Origin: Apostichopus japonicus
Lineage: Eukaryota > Echinodermata > Holothuroidea > Aspidochirotida > Stichopodidae
NCBI RefSeq assembly: GCF_037975245.1
Contig: NC_092567.1
Location: forward strand, 16,361,876 to 16,425,875
DNA length: 64,000 bases
Direction: 5' to 3'
The translations under genes and the position numbers were made by a program. The notes under the pieces were generated by a model that saw only the letters and a list, made by a program, of their open reading frames with translations, was not told the origin of the DNA and did not search any database. Positions 13,201-22,682 of the stretch are shown here, piece after piece. The first letter of the stretch is position 1. Each line of letters begins with the position of its first letter.

Positions 13201-13684
13201 ACTGTTAGTAACGCCCATTATGAGAACAATAACACATGGTATTGTAAGTACCATCCATTATCAGAACAATAACAATGGTAGGCACCGCCCATTATCAGAA
13301 CAATAACACATGGTACGGTAAGTACGTACAGTAAGTACCGCCCATTACCAGCAAATATTGTTGGACTGTTCTCATACCTGTACATTAACTGATGTGTGCT
13401 GTAATTCGGGAAAAAGCCAGAGAGAACTCGAATTTTGACAGCAGCACTTTATTAAGCACCGACAATTTTTAATACCATGTGGCCAAGGATGGGAAACAAA
13501 GGCAACACATAAAACTGTCACCAACTACTGCAAAAACGCAGTTTTACATTGACAAGACAATTAAAGTCTTCTTTCATTTGACAACTAACCCTTCTTTAAT
13601 GGAGAGAGCACCACCAGATCCTGTCATCCAACCAAGATCATAAAATAAACGACACAATTCTGGAATCAGATGTCGCGGATGTTC
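1209..13684 (-). CDS. APIP: APIP / MtnB, methylthioribulose-1-phosphate dehydratase (exons 2-8; first exon unresolved)
   Basis: Cytosolic zinc class-II-aldolase-fold enzyme that dehydrates methylthioribulose-1-phosphate in methionine salvage; the human homologue also inhibits apoptosis. Minus-strand exons: 13684-13590, 8306-8258, 7565-7448, 5817-5703, 4708-4648, 3088-2982, 1311-1209. All have GT/AG borders and phases fit throughout, giving 215 residues before the missing first exon (human protein about 242). Family motifs in order: [39 protein letters not shown], the zinc ligands in [27 protein letters not shown] with the third zinc His, and [20 protein letters not shown] near the end. Oddities: the family motif THQEM reads THQQM, so the proposed catalytic Glu (human E139) is Gln, and about seven residues before YDEELVV are absent. 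A first exon consisting only of the start codon is possible: ATG at 15642-15640 is followed at once by GTAAGT and has the right phase, but this is weak. Confidence 0.9.
1399..1706. mobile_element. MITE with TTAA target duplication, copy 1
   Basis: The element is flanked by TTAA on both sides. Its ends are AGGGTGTGAAGACTC and, read inward from the other end, AGGCATTGAAGACTC, an imperfect terminal inverted repeat. A TTAA target is typical of piggyBac-type transposases. There is no coding capacity. It lies just outside the APIP terminal exon, inside the last intron, and a longer relative is at 5929-6302. Confidence 0.75.
2013..2974 (-). repeat. 74-bp satellite derived from an APIP exon and its splice donor, 13 copies
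   Basis: Thirteen contiguous 74-bp units abut the 3' end of the APIP exon 3088-2982. Each unit repeats, on the minus strand, about 45 nt of coding sequence (around the [11 protein letters not shown] codons), most with a consensus GTAAGT donor, plus about 30 bp of intron. The exon is in effect the 14th unit. Units 1-6 differ from one another by diagnostic substitutions, and units 7-12 repeat those variants in the same order (one differs by a base), so there is a six-unit higher-order repeat of about 444 bp. Confidence 0.93.
3321..3907. mobile_element. MITE with TTAA target duplication, second family
   Basis: Flanked by TTAA. The terminal inverted repeats are about 22 bp: AGGAATAGTTCAGGTGTC at one end and AGGATTGGTTCAGGTGTC read from the other. 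The interior is AT-rich and non-coding, with two related stretches of opposite orientation around the words GAGGATGTGACATCAC and GTGACGTCATATCCTC. It sits in the APIP intron between exons 4708-4648 and 3088-2982. Confidence 0.75.
5245..5640. mobile_element. hAT-like MITE in APIP intron, 8-bp target duplication
   Basis: The 396-bp element is bounded by the exact 8-bp direct repeat CTTTCAAG (5237-5244 and 5641-5648). It starts CAGTGGCGTAGCCAG and ends in the degraded complement CTGGCTACAACACAG. An 8-bp target duplication and a CAGTGGCG end are typical of hAT elements. There is no transposase. Its edge is only about 55 bp from the splice donor of exon 5817-5703. Confidence 0.85.
5929..6302. mobile_element. 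MITE with TTAA target duplication, copy 2
   Basis: A longer copy of the element at 1399-1706, with the same ends, in the same orientation and again flanked by TTAA. The interior aligns along its length, with an extra block of about 60 bp near 6105-6180 that copy 1 lacks. It is in the APIP intron upstream of exon 5817-5703. Confidence 0.8.
6303..7109. other. APIP intron, nothing recognised
   Basis: No exon, RNA gene or element ends were recognised here. Confidence 0.4.
7110..7375. repeat. Two-copy tandem repeat of about 100 bp next to a LINE-like 3' end
   Basis: Two imperfect copies of a unit containing AACATTAACATATGAA and ATAAGACATTTT follow one another at about 7160-7265 and 7265-7370. 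They follow a segment around 7110-7145 whose complement (GTTTAATAAAGTTGATC) looks like the 3' tail of a LINE or SINE. The stretch lies in the APIP intron next to exon 7565-7448. Confidence 0.5.
8684..9415. repeat. 40-bp minisatellite, left part (about 18 copies)
   Basis: The unit is TTATCAGAACAATAACACAT followed by GGTACTGTAAGTACCGCCCA, 40 bp long, with the palindromic core GGTACnGTnAGTACC. Copies vary by a few bases and the array runs without spacers. A block of variant units (including CTAGCAGAACAATAATGCAT) recurs in the same order, so multi-unit duplication has occurred. The array breaks off at 9415 and resumes at 13187. Confidence 0.95.
10510..12705. repeat. Satellite of 300-400 bp monomers rich in TGACCT/AGGTCA half-sites
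   Basis: Successive monomers share a phrase starting TGACCTTTGGTGACCT at 10786, 11185, 11586, 11882, 12540 and 12688. On the minus strand this is AGGTCA-CCAA-AGGTCA, a perfect direct repeat spaced by 4. Monomers also contain AGGTCACCAGAGGTCA (spacing 4), AGGTCAAATTGAGGTCA (spacing 5) and AGGTCAAGGGTCA (spacing 1). Some monomers lack the middle section, so the spacing is irregular. Confidence 0.85.
12821..12880. repeat. CA/CATA microsatellite
   Basis: An imperfect (CA)n run with CATA interruptions, inside the right end of the 2.7-kb element. Confidence 0.95.
13187..13353. repeat. 40-bp minisatellite, right part (about 4 copies)
   Basis: Continuation of the array at 8684-9415 after the LINE insertion, with the same unit. 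The last copies are shortened or extended (GGTACGGTAAGTACGTACAGTAAGTACC). The array ends about 240 bp from APIP exon 13684-13590. Confidence 0.93.
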
Positions 13685-13690
13685 CTGTGG

Positions 13691-14707
13691 AAATTGGACA
13701 TAAATGAAACTTCAAACTTCAACTGAATGAAAACGATTTTTGTCAAAAAGTAAAGACCTTGAATTAATTTTTTGACATAACATTTAACCAGCATTGTTTC
13801 GTTTGAGTAATCTGCAGAATAGTCAAAACCGTAGATGGGCAAAGCATACAGTAGTAAGCCGAAACATTTCCTATGGCCTGTGAGGCTTTTAGAACAGTCC
13901 TGATGAATGATATAGCAAAGAAAAAAAACATGCAAAAAGAAATGATACTCTATATCCTGTCAGTTTGCATGAATTCTAATATTTTGATATGACCAAAATG
14001 CAAATGGCAATTTAGATATCATGATTTTTAACATATATACTGTAACTTTAAAAAAAAACAAATTTTCTTTCTTCAGTGTTGAGGAAATGAAATGGTATAA
14101 CATACAAAATTTTACACTTCAGACCAGTGCAACTAAATGTTGAGCCCATCCCTGGTCCATCCAAAGATTAAAATGAACAAGACCATTACACACTGCTCCT
14201 CCAAAAGTACTTTCTGTTTAAAATGTAAAGTATCATGGTCATTCACCTGAATCATGTTTCATAGTTAACCCTAACAAAATTAATATTTTTCTTCATAATT
14301 TGAGGTCAAGTCAGATTTTTATACCTACAGTACAAGTAGAGTAACAGTAGGTAGTACAGTTAGAAGAGTACAGATTCAGTGCTACTGTATAAAGTAGCCT
14401 ACATGCAATATAGTAGAAAACTTGGTTTCATTATATTTTTAGTCTTGCTTCACTTTACAGTAGTCACAATCGATAGAATGGCTGCACAGCACAGCTAAAA
14501 CACGGACCAAAAAATGTGATGGTGGAAAAATGGTATAAAGATACAAATTTGATAGAATGCGCAACCACATGGAGGTTATGTTCCTAGAGTAGTATAGGAG
14601 AAATACTTTGCTATGCAGTACCTTGTCATAAACATTATTGCTACTCATGTTGGTGAGTCTGTGTTTTAAACTACTCTGGAATAGGAAGTCAATGTTCTCA
14701 TTTCTAG
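13691..14707. other. Putative APIP first intron, nothing firm
   Basis: AT-rich with many TACAGT words. The APIP first exon should lie upstream of 13684 on the minus strand, but no start-codon exon could be chosen with confidence in this stretch. A short in-frame possibility, ATG ATT CAG before GTGAAT near 14245-14255, has the right phase but no other support. Confidence 0.3.
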
Positions 14708-14819
14708 GTATCCCTTAACAGTTATTGTAGACCCGGCTCCACCAACAGAAATAGAACAATTGCTGAAAGCAAAAGAGAAAAAAAGGACAGGGTTAAATAT
14801 TTGGCAACCATCTTTATAA
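14708..14819 (+). CDS. Candidate orphan 3'-terminal exon, unknown protein
   Basis: A good acceptor (TCTCATTTCTAG) at 14707 opens a frame, after one split-codon base, reading YPLTVIVDPAPPTEIEQLL and then KAKEKKRTGLNIWQPSL and a stop. The composition, with a proline turn, a charged helix and a clean stop, looks like the C-terminus of a real protein rather than random translation. I do not recognise the family. No upstream partner exon was found on the plus strand, and the position would be inside or just upstream of APIP. It could be an old retrocopy or chance. Confidence 0.3.
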
Positions 14820-16534
14820 CAAGTTGCTTCATTTCATGTTTTTGATGGTTGTAGGAATTAACCAGGAAATGCTATTAAAAAGTAGGACACATACAGTTTA
14901 TAGTACAGTATCAAATAAGAATGGATATGTAGAAATAACAGAATAAAATTGGAAAATTAGTGGGCAAAACTACAGTATGACAATGGCTACTTAGTCAAAT
15001 GAAACTGACATATCATTAACAAGAGGTCTTCCAAATTATGGCATTTGATCGAATTATCATTACGATCTTAATATTATTAGTATTTCCACAATGGAACCCA
15101 CCATCACCCAGTGAGTATCCCACCTTATGCATAATTTTACCCATAGTACAGTACCAGGAAATAATTTAGTATATATTTGAATTTTGTATTGTTTGTATTT
15201 TTTTTCTGTGTACACAAACTGCCAATACTGTACAGTACATCATTGCATTTGTGTAGCTCTTCACTCATTTTACATCTATAGCAATTTAGATGTGATTCCA
15301 GATGAATTATGCCCTTGGTACTTCAGTACAGAAAGTGAAAACCCACATTATCAGTTTCAATATCAGTTTCAGTATCAGTCAATTGCTACTTTTGTTTTAG
15401 ACTGCCATTGAATAGGAAGAAGTTATTACCCACTTCTTATTTCAAGTTTAAGCCAAATTGGGGCCAGCCGAAATGGTTATGAGCCAAAGATTACAACAAC
15501 AAATATGAAGAGAGACTGAATTGTGGCAATCTTTCCTGATTTTACTTTTGCAGACATGTAGAGCTTATATTATAACTCAAAGGTCTTGGTAAATGAAATC
15601 TGGTTTCTTATTTACAAAGAAATGTATGGTTTAACTTACCATCCTTAAGGCAAGCCTATTGTAATGACAATGTACAGTAAGTTATATTGATCACAGATGC
15701 AGGCAAGGGCCTAGGGTCGCCTACTCCTATTAGAATCTACTGTATACATATCAAATATCAATCCGCAGGGATGTTCTCCTTCAGGAAAAGTGCCAAATGC
15801 AGTACGAGACCATCTTTTTTGATACAGTATTAATCATGATCTCTTTTCTTGTGGCTTGCATATTGAAGAACATGAATGTGAGTACAAGTGGTGAAAAAAA
15901 TTGAGGCAATTTTAGACTCCTTTAGGCCTCTTGGGAGCAGTGTACAGTACTGTACAAAAATTGTTAACTACTGAGTGTAGAGGTTTGTTGACTAATAGTA
16001 CTTCAGGCTCTGATAGCAAAAAAATCTACATGGTCATGATACAGAACAAAGATGGTGCCATGAAAGGCCAACTTGTCAGCTATCCAGTGATGGGTAGCGT
16101 TTAGCTAGTGAGAACTTCTATCTAGACTAAGAGTAAGACTTAGACTAGAGACCAAATTACTTTTGTGATTTAGTGTGTAAGTCAATGGGGCTTTTAATGG
16201 GCGTATGCTACCCTAGGCCTAGGCTAGGCCTACAGTACTGTAGGTGACCCTTACTATTACGTTAACTTATTGGGTCGTCTTAAGTATATACTCAAGTTAG
16301 AAAAGAAAAAGCTATCACTTTGTCGATACCTTTATGCTTGGTTACACTAAAACGTCTACGAAGATGCCTAATACCATTTGGTTAAGCTGCTTGATCGTTG
16401 TGCACATCCAAGGCAAGTGCGTGTGATAAAATGGTTCGTGAAACAGGTACCACGCCTGTCAGGTGACAAGGGCGTACATAAATATTACAGTTACCTACAC
16501 AGAGTAGGCCAACCTCTTGCAAGACACATGTAAC
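14820..16534. other. No gene recognised; weak APIP start-exon candidate at about 15640
   Basis: AT-rich sequence with frequent TACAGTAC words. The one point of interest is the minus-strand AAGGATG followed directly by GTAAGTTAA (about 15647-15632), an excellent donor placed right after an ATG and in the phase that APIP exon 13684-13590 needs. It would give a protein starting [12 protein letters not shown]. Confidence 0.25.
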
Positions 16535-17578
16535 CGCATAGGCGTGGGGGGGGGGGGGGGGGCTGGGGGGTTGCAGCCTCCCAACCATATTTTTTGGTGA
16601 AAATTCGGGCAATATTCTGAGAATTTTTCGGGCACCTACTGGAAGAATAATAATTTGCAGTGTGTTTTTCATTTTTTGTAGGTGAAACTTCGGCAATATG
16701 CTGAGAATTTTTTCGGGCACCTACTGAAAGAATAATAATTTGCAATGGTTTTTCACATTTTTTGGTGAAAATTCGGGCAATATGCTGAGAATTTTTTCGG
16801 GCACCTACTGAAAGAATAATAATTTGCAGTATGTTTTTCAAGTTTTTTGGTGAAAATTTGGGCAATATGCTGAGAATTTTTCGGGCACCTACCAGTGGCG
16901 GAGCGTCCATACAGTCAGAGGGGGTGGATGCCCCCCCCCCTGACGGACTCAAATGGACTGCTTGCGCCCTTTTCAGCTTTTTACCACTTTTTTACTTATT
17001 CGCGATTATTGACTTTTTTATTGCCCTCTGAAATACCTATTGACATTTGTCACATTTTGTTGGTGCAATTTTCTGACAAATGGCGATGACACCTATTTAT
17101 TCTTCGTTAATCTGCAAAATAGCAAGGCCTGGAAAGGGTCATTTCCGGCGATCTAGGGAGTATCTTTACTCAAAAAAATGTCTGTACGCTCCGCGCCAAC
17201 CCGTGGTGGCGCTCCGCTTAGATAGTGTCGAAAGCGACCGTACAGACCATTCTCTCCCGCCTGACCAATACCCCTAGCTCCGCCACTGGCACCTACTGAA
17301 AGAAGAAGAATTTGCAATGTATTTTTCAATTGTTAAGCATATATTATTATTATTATTATCATTATTGTTGTAACGACTTCCCCAATAATTATAACAATAT
17401 GGAAGGTTAATAACACGGAAAATGATTGTACGTTATTGGCATGTGATGTAATAACGGAAGAATACCTATATGATATGCACATTAACATGTGGAACGCGCG
17501 CGGAGCCCGCGAAAAATTTTGGTATATTTTTCGGGCAAGCCGTTACAGCCCCCCCCCCAAATCAAATGAGGCTCATAC
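16535..17578. mobile_element. Poly-G-ended element with internal 75-bp tandem repeat
   Basis: A G18 tract near 16545 follows GCATAGGCGT. At the far end a C10 tract is followed by CTCATACGCCTTACAG. GTAACC occurs just outside both ends and may be the target duplication. Between them, about four copies of a unit of roughly 75 bp (GGTGAAAATTCGGGCAATAT, then CTGAGAATTTTTCGGGCACC) run from about 16590 to 16892 and resume at 17289. A MITE at 16893-17288 splits the array. No real protein is encoded. Confidence 0.55.
16893..17288. mobile_element. hAT-like MITE, exact 8-bp target duplication
   Basis: The 396-bp element starts CAGTGGCGGAGC and ends GCTCCGCCACTG, a perfect 12-bp terminal inverted repeat, with GCACCTAC directly repeated outside (16885-16892 and 17289-17296). 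The target duplication falls within a tandem repeat unit. The interior word GGTGGCGCTCCGCTTAGATAG recurs in related form near 38090 and 38280. Confidence 0.93.
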
Positions 17579-18623
17579 GCCTTACAGTAACCCCATAAAG
17601 AAGTATACTTCCAATTCACCTTTCTGGCTACTTCCCGAGCACCAAGTCATACAGCGACCCCCGGGCTTCTGCCCTTCATTGTTTTTGATGAAATTGGCAC
17701 GTGAAGCATTTTTCTTGTCTAGGACATTTCACATGTGAATATTTAATGTACTGTGACAGTGCAGACAAGATTTTGTAATATAATGCTGCAGAATTTGCTA
17801 GTCCAGCAAAGATTTAACACTCACGTGGACCTTGTTACCTTGACCTGACCTGAAATAAACTGTAAACTTCAAAAAAGACAAAAGGGTTGTTGTATTCACC
17901 AGCCTATCATATGAATAAAGAACTCAGTGTTATAGTATAGTGTGAATTTCCTTTAAGATTTACTTTGAGAGTTCAGTGCATACAAGGTGGAGGAAGTTAC
18001 GGATTTTGACCTTTGTTGATCGATCTAACAAAAACTTTGACCTCCAATAGAATTGCTATAATTCATCAAGGTGGATCCATATACAAAGTATGGCATTTTT
18101 CAAACCTTACTTTTCTAGTTACAATATTCACAGTTTTGAGATTACGACCATACATCAAAAAACGTTTAGTGCCTACACAGATAACAAAATAGGGTCCTTC
18201 CACTCGATGGTTGATTGACATACAAAGTAGGAATTTTATCCAAGTTCTACTTTTAGATTTACAATATTTACATGCGGCAAATAACATTTATACGTTACAG
18301 GAAACAGTAGGGTTCTTACACACGCTTTGATCGTTTAACAAGTATCAGGGTCTCCAAAGAATTGTTTTGGTTTTACTATGTGCCCCCCCCCACCAATTGA
18401 TAAAATAACCTTAAGCTGCCCTTATTTGAAATGTCTATTCAAATATATGTAGGTTCTCTGGATAGTGAATATAGTAACAGATCGGCTATACAGTGTCGCA
18501 CAGGGCGCCAGATATAGAGGCCCCTTTATTCATTTCATAGTACCACGTACCATGTCTCACATGTAGGCCTACCTCCTTGCTAAAAACTGTGAATTTCAGC
18601 AGATGGCAGATTTTGTTAATAGA
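17579..18623. other. No gene recognised
   Basis: AT-rich; a short C-run lies at about 18384. No exon or element end could be supported. Confidence 0.4.
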
Positions 18624-19040
18624 CAGTGGCGTAGCTAAGGAGGGGGGTGGGGTCAAGGGGCACGTGCTCCGGGCGCCGGGCTTGAGGGCGCTGAAATGGG
18701 AGAATGAGAGTAAAAATATAAGCACTTTTTAGAAAAACATAACGAAATTGATGTATGTCGTCAGGCATGAATATTTTCCAGTTACTAATAAAAAGCTGTA
18801 TCTAGTTGTTTTTATTGGCAAATTTATAGATTGTGACTTCTTTTCAGTCCATTTCGACCGTTTTCTCTTTTTTTTTATCCTGTTCTGTAATGACTACTTG
18901 TGAACAGAAATCTCGGGCATTTCAGTATACTGTCCCAAGGATAGATTTCGAAAGGTGGAAATATATACCACGACGTCGAGCGAGACTATCTGCTTTGGCA
19001 CTCCTTGGTATTGAGCGCGATGAAGCAGGTAACATTTAAC

Positions 19041-19402
19041 CCGGGGCGTAGGAAGGTACTTTTGAGTGGTGGGGGGGGGGGGCGGCTGAAGAGTGATGGC
19101 CGGCCTGGGGGGAGGAGTCTAAGGGGAGGGATGTCCCCCTCCCCTTTGGATTTTTTTTGCATTTCCGGGTGGCCTCAGATGCAATTTGGTGCAATATAGC
19201 AAACTTCAACACCCACTCCAATTTGTAAATAATTTTGCATTTTCACCTGGCCTTAGATGCAATTTGGTGCTCCAAATGAGAATTTGTTCTCATTTGGAAA
19301 TTAAAAAGGGGTTTTGTGACTTGCGAAGTGGGGGGGGGGGCGCCCACCATATTTTACACTGGGGGGGCTGGCGCCCCCAGCCCCCCGGTTCATACGGCCT
19401 TG
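19041..19402. mobile_element. hAT-like MITE, inverted pair member 1
   Basis: The 362-bp element is flanked by the 8-bp repeat CATTTAAC (19033-19040 and 19403-19410). Its ends are CCGGGGCGTAGGAAGG and, at the right, GGTTCATACGGCCTTG. The interior has poly-G runs, a GGCGCCCCCAGCCCCCC end segment and the phrase GATGCAATTTGGTGC twice. It is the same family as 19677-20048 but in opposite orientation. Confidence 0.9.
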
Positions 19403-19676
19403 CATTTAACTGAGTCTTTGATCATGTTATGAACTTATTTGATGATGCAAAGGAACGCAAAATGCAGTTGCGAGTTTAGACAATGTTACAAATCTTAACA
19501 ATTTTACAGCTTAAGAAAATAGTAAACTTGTATACAAAGTTGCAAACATCGTAATGCAGTTTCAATAGTAAGAAAGAACCTACTATCTATGAGAGAATAA
19601 CGGGTTTTGAATGATTTTATTTAGACAGTTTACTTGTTTTTACAGTGCATGGTACGGTACGAATATGCTTAAGGCC

Positions 19677-20048
19677 CAAGGGCGTAGGAACCGGGGGGCT
19701 GGGGGGGCGCCAGCCCCCCCCCAGTGAAAAATGTGGAGGGCGGAAGTATCATTCCGCCCCCCGCTTCGCAAGTCAGAAAACCCCTTTTTCATTTCCAAAT
19801 GAGAAAGAAAATCTCATTTGGAGCACCAAATTGCATCTAAGGCCTGGTGAAAATACAAAAATAAGTTTACAAAATGGAGTGGGTTTGAAGTGTGCTATAT
19901 TGCACCAAATTGCATCTGAGGCTACCTGGAAATGCAAAAAAATTCAAAAGGGGAGGGGGACACCCCCTCCCCTTAGACCCCTCCCCCAGGCCGGCCATCA
20001 GTCATCAGCCCCCCCCCCCCCACTCAAAAGTACCTTCCTACGCCACTG
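19677..20048. mobile_element. hAT-like MITE, inverted pair member 2
   Basis: The 372-bp element is flanked by the 8-bp repeat TTAAGGCC (19669-19676 and 20049-20056). It begins CAAGGGCGTAGGAACC and ends CCTTCCTACGCCACTG. It aligns along its whole length with the reverse complement of 19041-19402. Confidence 0.92.
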
Positions 20049-20158
20049 TTAAGGCCTATACAACCAATATCAATTTATTTCACAATATTATAATTATAAT
20101 TGGGGGCGCAATTTTCTACCCTTGAACCCGAGCGCCAAAACCTCTAGCTACGTCACTG

Positions 20159-20559
20159 ATCTAGCTCCATGATCTGCATATTGCTTAACCAAAGTCGGTT
20201 TAAACTAGCGATTCAATTTAGGCTCACATCTTCATTTTTAAAACTTATGTAGCTATATTTTTAAATGAAAGTTGTGTATAAGCATTTAACCTAACCAAAC
20301 TACGTTAGCTAAAAATAACTCATAGCTTTCATGATACCACAAGCGATCGCCTCTAAGATGGCGAGGCCTACGTAAAGGTTACAAATTAACAAGAGTAAAT
20401 TTTAATCCACTAATTATCATACCGACATTGTAACGTTTACATGTGTACCCAGGTGCCCACTTGCGGATTTTGATGTTAATGTTTGGTTGCATAATGAGGC
20501 TTTGAAACTGTCTGCGATCGCACTAATGCAAGCAAAGTCCAAAATGTACGGCTTGATAC
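20159..20559. other. No gene recognised
   Basis: No exon was found. A YY1-like AAGATGGCGAGG at about 20353 resembles a first-exon motif, but no donor or reading frame supports a transcript. Confidence 0.3.
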
Positions 20560-21060
20560 AGAGGTTTACACCAGTAAGACTGTACAAGCGCGTCATCGAA
20601 TCATACGGAGTATTATCATATCCATATACTGGATTCAACTTTAATCAGTTAGCCCTTGAGTTGCAGAATTTTCACAGCAGTAAAACAAATATATCCATTT
20701 TATGAATGCAAATATATCGGCTGGTAAACAGTTGATTGCTATTTGTGGTATGCCTTTACAGTGACTCATCTCACCTTTAAGTAGTTTCACTTTGTCTTTA
20801 GTTGCAACTCTGCAATACATATTTAAAAAAATCACGTATGAAACCATGGTCCCTTTGCAGCGGAATATGTAATTTGGCTTATTCGTTAATTCGGCGAATG
20901 TCGATTTAAATCAAATGCAACATCAATAAATTTCTTTAAAAAAGAGTACAGTTATATTTCCTTTTTTATTTAAAGAAACCATTGAAGAGACAATTTATTT
21001 TGTTGTTGAGAAAATGTCATAACTATACAAAGTTTCAAAGTTCCCAATGATAAAAGGGAT
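20560..21060 (+). repeat. Dispersed repeat, copy 1 (second copy at about 39770-40275)
   Basis: Shares with the distal copy, in order: ACACCAGTAAGACTG, CATCGAATCATAC, AGTATTATCATAT, then GGAATATGTAATTTGGCT and TTTAAAGAAACCATTGA. Copies differ by substitutions and small gaps. No coding frame is conserved, so it is probably a non-coding mobile or duplicated segment. Confidence 0.6.
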
Positions 21061-21794
21061 AATCAATATAATGGTTATGTATAAGTATCACATTTAAAAC
21101 TATATAAGATATAGATATGTATAGGTTATACAAGTTCGAATGCAGAAACAAAGCAATTGCATGTATACGTTATGTTTAAATATCGAAACTACATTGTAAA
21201 AGTTTTTTTTCATTATACAGAAATGAGGGTTTAGCGATCTCCAGTAAGTACGTGCAATAAAGACATGCATGATATGCGAATCTGTTTTATGTAATTAAGT
21301 GATCATATTCAATTTGAATATTAAGCAAAATTATTCTGCTAAATTTTGCATTAATTATAAAGGCTATACGCTACTTCATAATATCACGTGACTAATTTTG
21401 TTCTCCGCAATGTTGGATGGAAAATGTTGGCACTACATGTCAAATTAACAATGATATGGTTGCCTGCAATATGCCAAAACGAAAAACGAATTTGTGCATT
21501 TTCCGGAAGATAGTCATCTCAGTGACGACACAAAAGCGATAAGCTGAAAAATTTCTGGTATATGAGGCTTGGTGATCCGCATTGAATACCAGAGCGCCAT
21601 GTAATGAATAAATTACAATAATATCTAAATATTGGCTACGACGCTTATATTCGGGAACAATATAAGCCATTGTGAGAAGATGTTACAGGTGGAGAAGTGA
21701 TTCAAGCAAGCTGTTCTGGAAAATAATTTAAGCTATTAACATCAGCCAAGAGACTGAAAACTGAACCCACGTTATCCTACATGGAGTAACTAAA

Positions 21795-22370
21795 GCACTT
21801 TTTATTGCACCCGCCCTACTAGAACCAAAACGTCACGGCCAGAGGCACTGAAAAACCAACCCCCTCTCACAAACAAAACTCACAACTCACTCAAGCCAAA
21901 TAAAAGAGGCCCACAGACCAGCGGAGACAAACACCCCACCACATCCCACATAACTTTCAAAATGCTACAAACCGACGACCAGCCTGCATCGAAACAAAAC
22001 ACCCCTCCCCCAGCAGAAGAGCGCCCGAAGAAATCAGCCCAAGATTAACGGCGAAAATCAACTTCAACCTGAAGGCGAATGTCACATTTCACCGCCTCCA
22101 AGACTGCATGCCAAGGAGTACCTTTCCCTTAAAACACATCTATTCCTCCTTATATATTTTGTTCTCAAAATAACAGCCTGGATACAAGTAGAACGGCATA
22201 AGACACCAACAGAACAAACTAGAAGGTCTACACCATACAATACAAGCCCATGTCGTACCGACCATGTACGGTCTAACGCTACGCGGTCGTTCAAGTTCTG
22301 AAGCCACCCCCACAACATTGAAACAAAGGAACAATGCCAAAAAAACAAAAGATGAGCGTACTCTCTAGGC
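21795..22370 (-). mobile_element. Tx1/L1-like LINE 3' fragment
   Basis: The minus-strand frame 22348-22082 (FFWHCSFVSMLWGWLQ, then LVLYGVDLLVCSVGVL and RRNRCVL) aligns with the C-terminal zinc-finger end of the LINE at 26.7-32.1 kb (FWHCCFVVNLWEWFQ, ILYGVDPPVCSVAVL, WRNRCNLVF). Downstream, the non-coding tail shares CCAAAACGTCACGG and the AAGCACTTTTTA end word with that LINE. The 5' part is missing and the frame is damaged. Confidence 0.75.
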
Positions 22371-22682
22371 TGTCACAGCCAGTCCCTGGGCACATCCTAT
22401 CATCCAATCGACTTCTGCCTAGTGTTTTTAAATATCTCTTAACAATTACGATCGAATTTGCATATCTACTACCGTAATGCCATGTCGGGTCAAATAGACA
22501 GGTTCGATATAATTACGCCGTCTGATTTAAACCGCGAAACTGAAACTGAAACTAAACCTGGCTTTGTTTGTTCACGAAAGCAATACAATAAAATACAGAA
22601 TTTTTTTTTTTATCTGAACACCACAATATCATATCAGTTCCACGTAGCTCATCTGTTTCAAATCAACGGTAATGGTTACTGG

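Larger units (their letters stand above)
18624..20158. mobile_element. Possible hAT-like element carrying two nested MITEs
   Basis: The left end CAGTGGCGTAGCTA and right end TAGCTACGTCACTG form a 14-bp imperfect inverted repeat, and both ends continue into GGGCGC-type sequence. Removing the two MITEs inside leaves about 785 bp. No convincing 8-bp duplication flanks the outer ends (TTAATAGA versus ATCTAGCT). They may instead be two separate truncated elements. Confidence 0.4.

Noticed and set aside
16491..16952. Minus-strand frame of 153 residues with internal protein repeats
   Set aside because: It is a translation of the 75-bp tandem array and poly-G tract; no splice signals or family.
20340..20365. 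YY1-like AAGATGGCGAGG as a promoter or first exon
   Set aside because: A single short motif with no matching donor, frame or partner gene on either strand.
22458..22682. Earlier in-frame ATG as start of Ly6 protein 1
   Set aside because: It would add 75 polar residues before a perfect signal peptide; the ATG at 22683 is the natural start.
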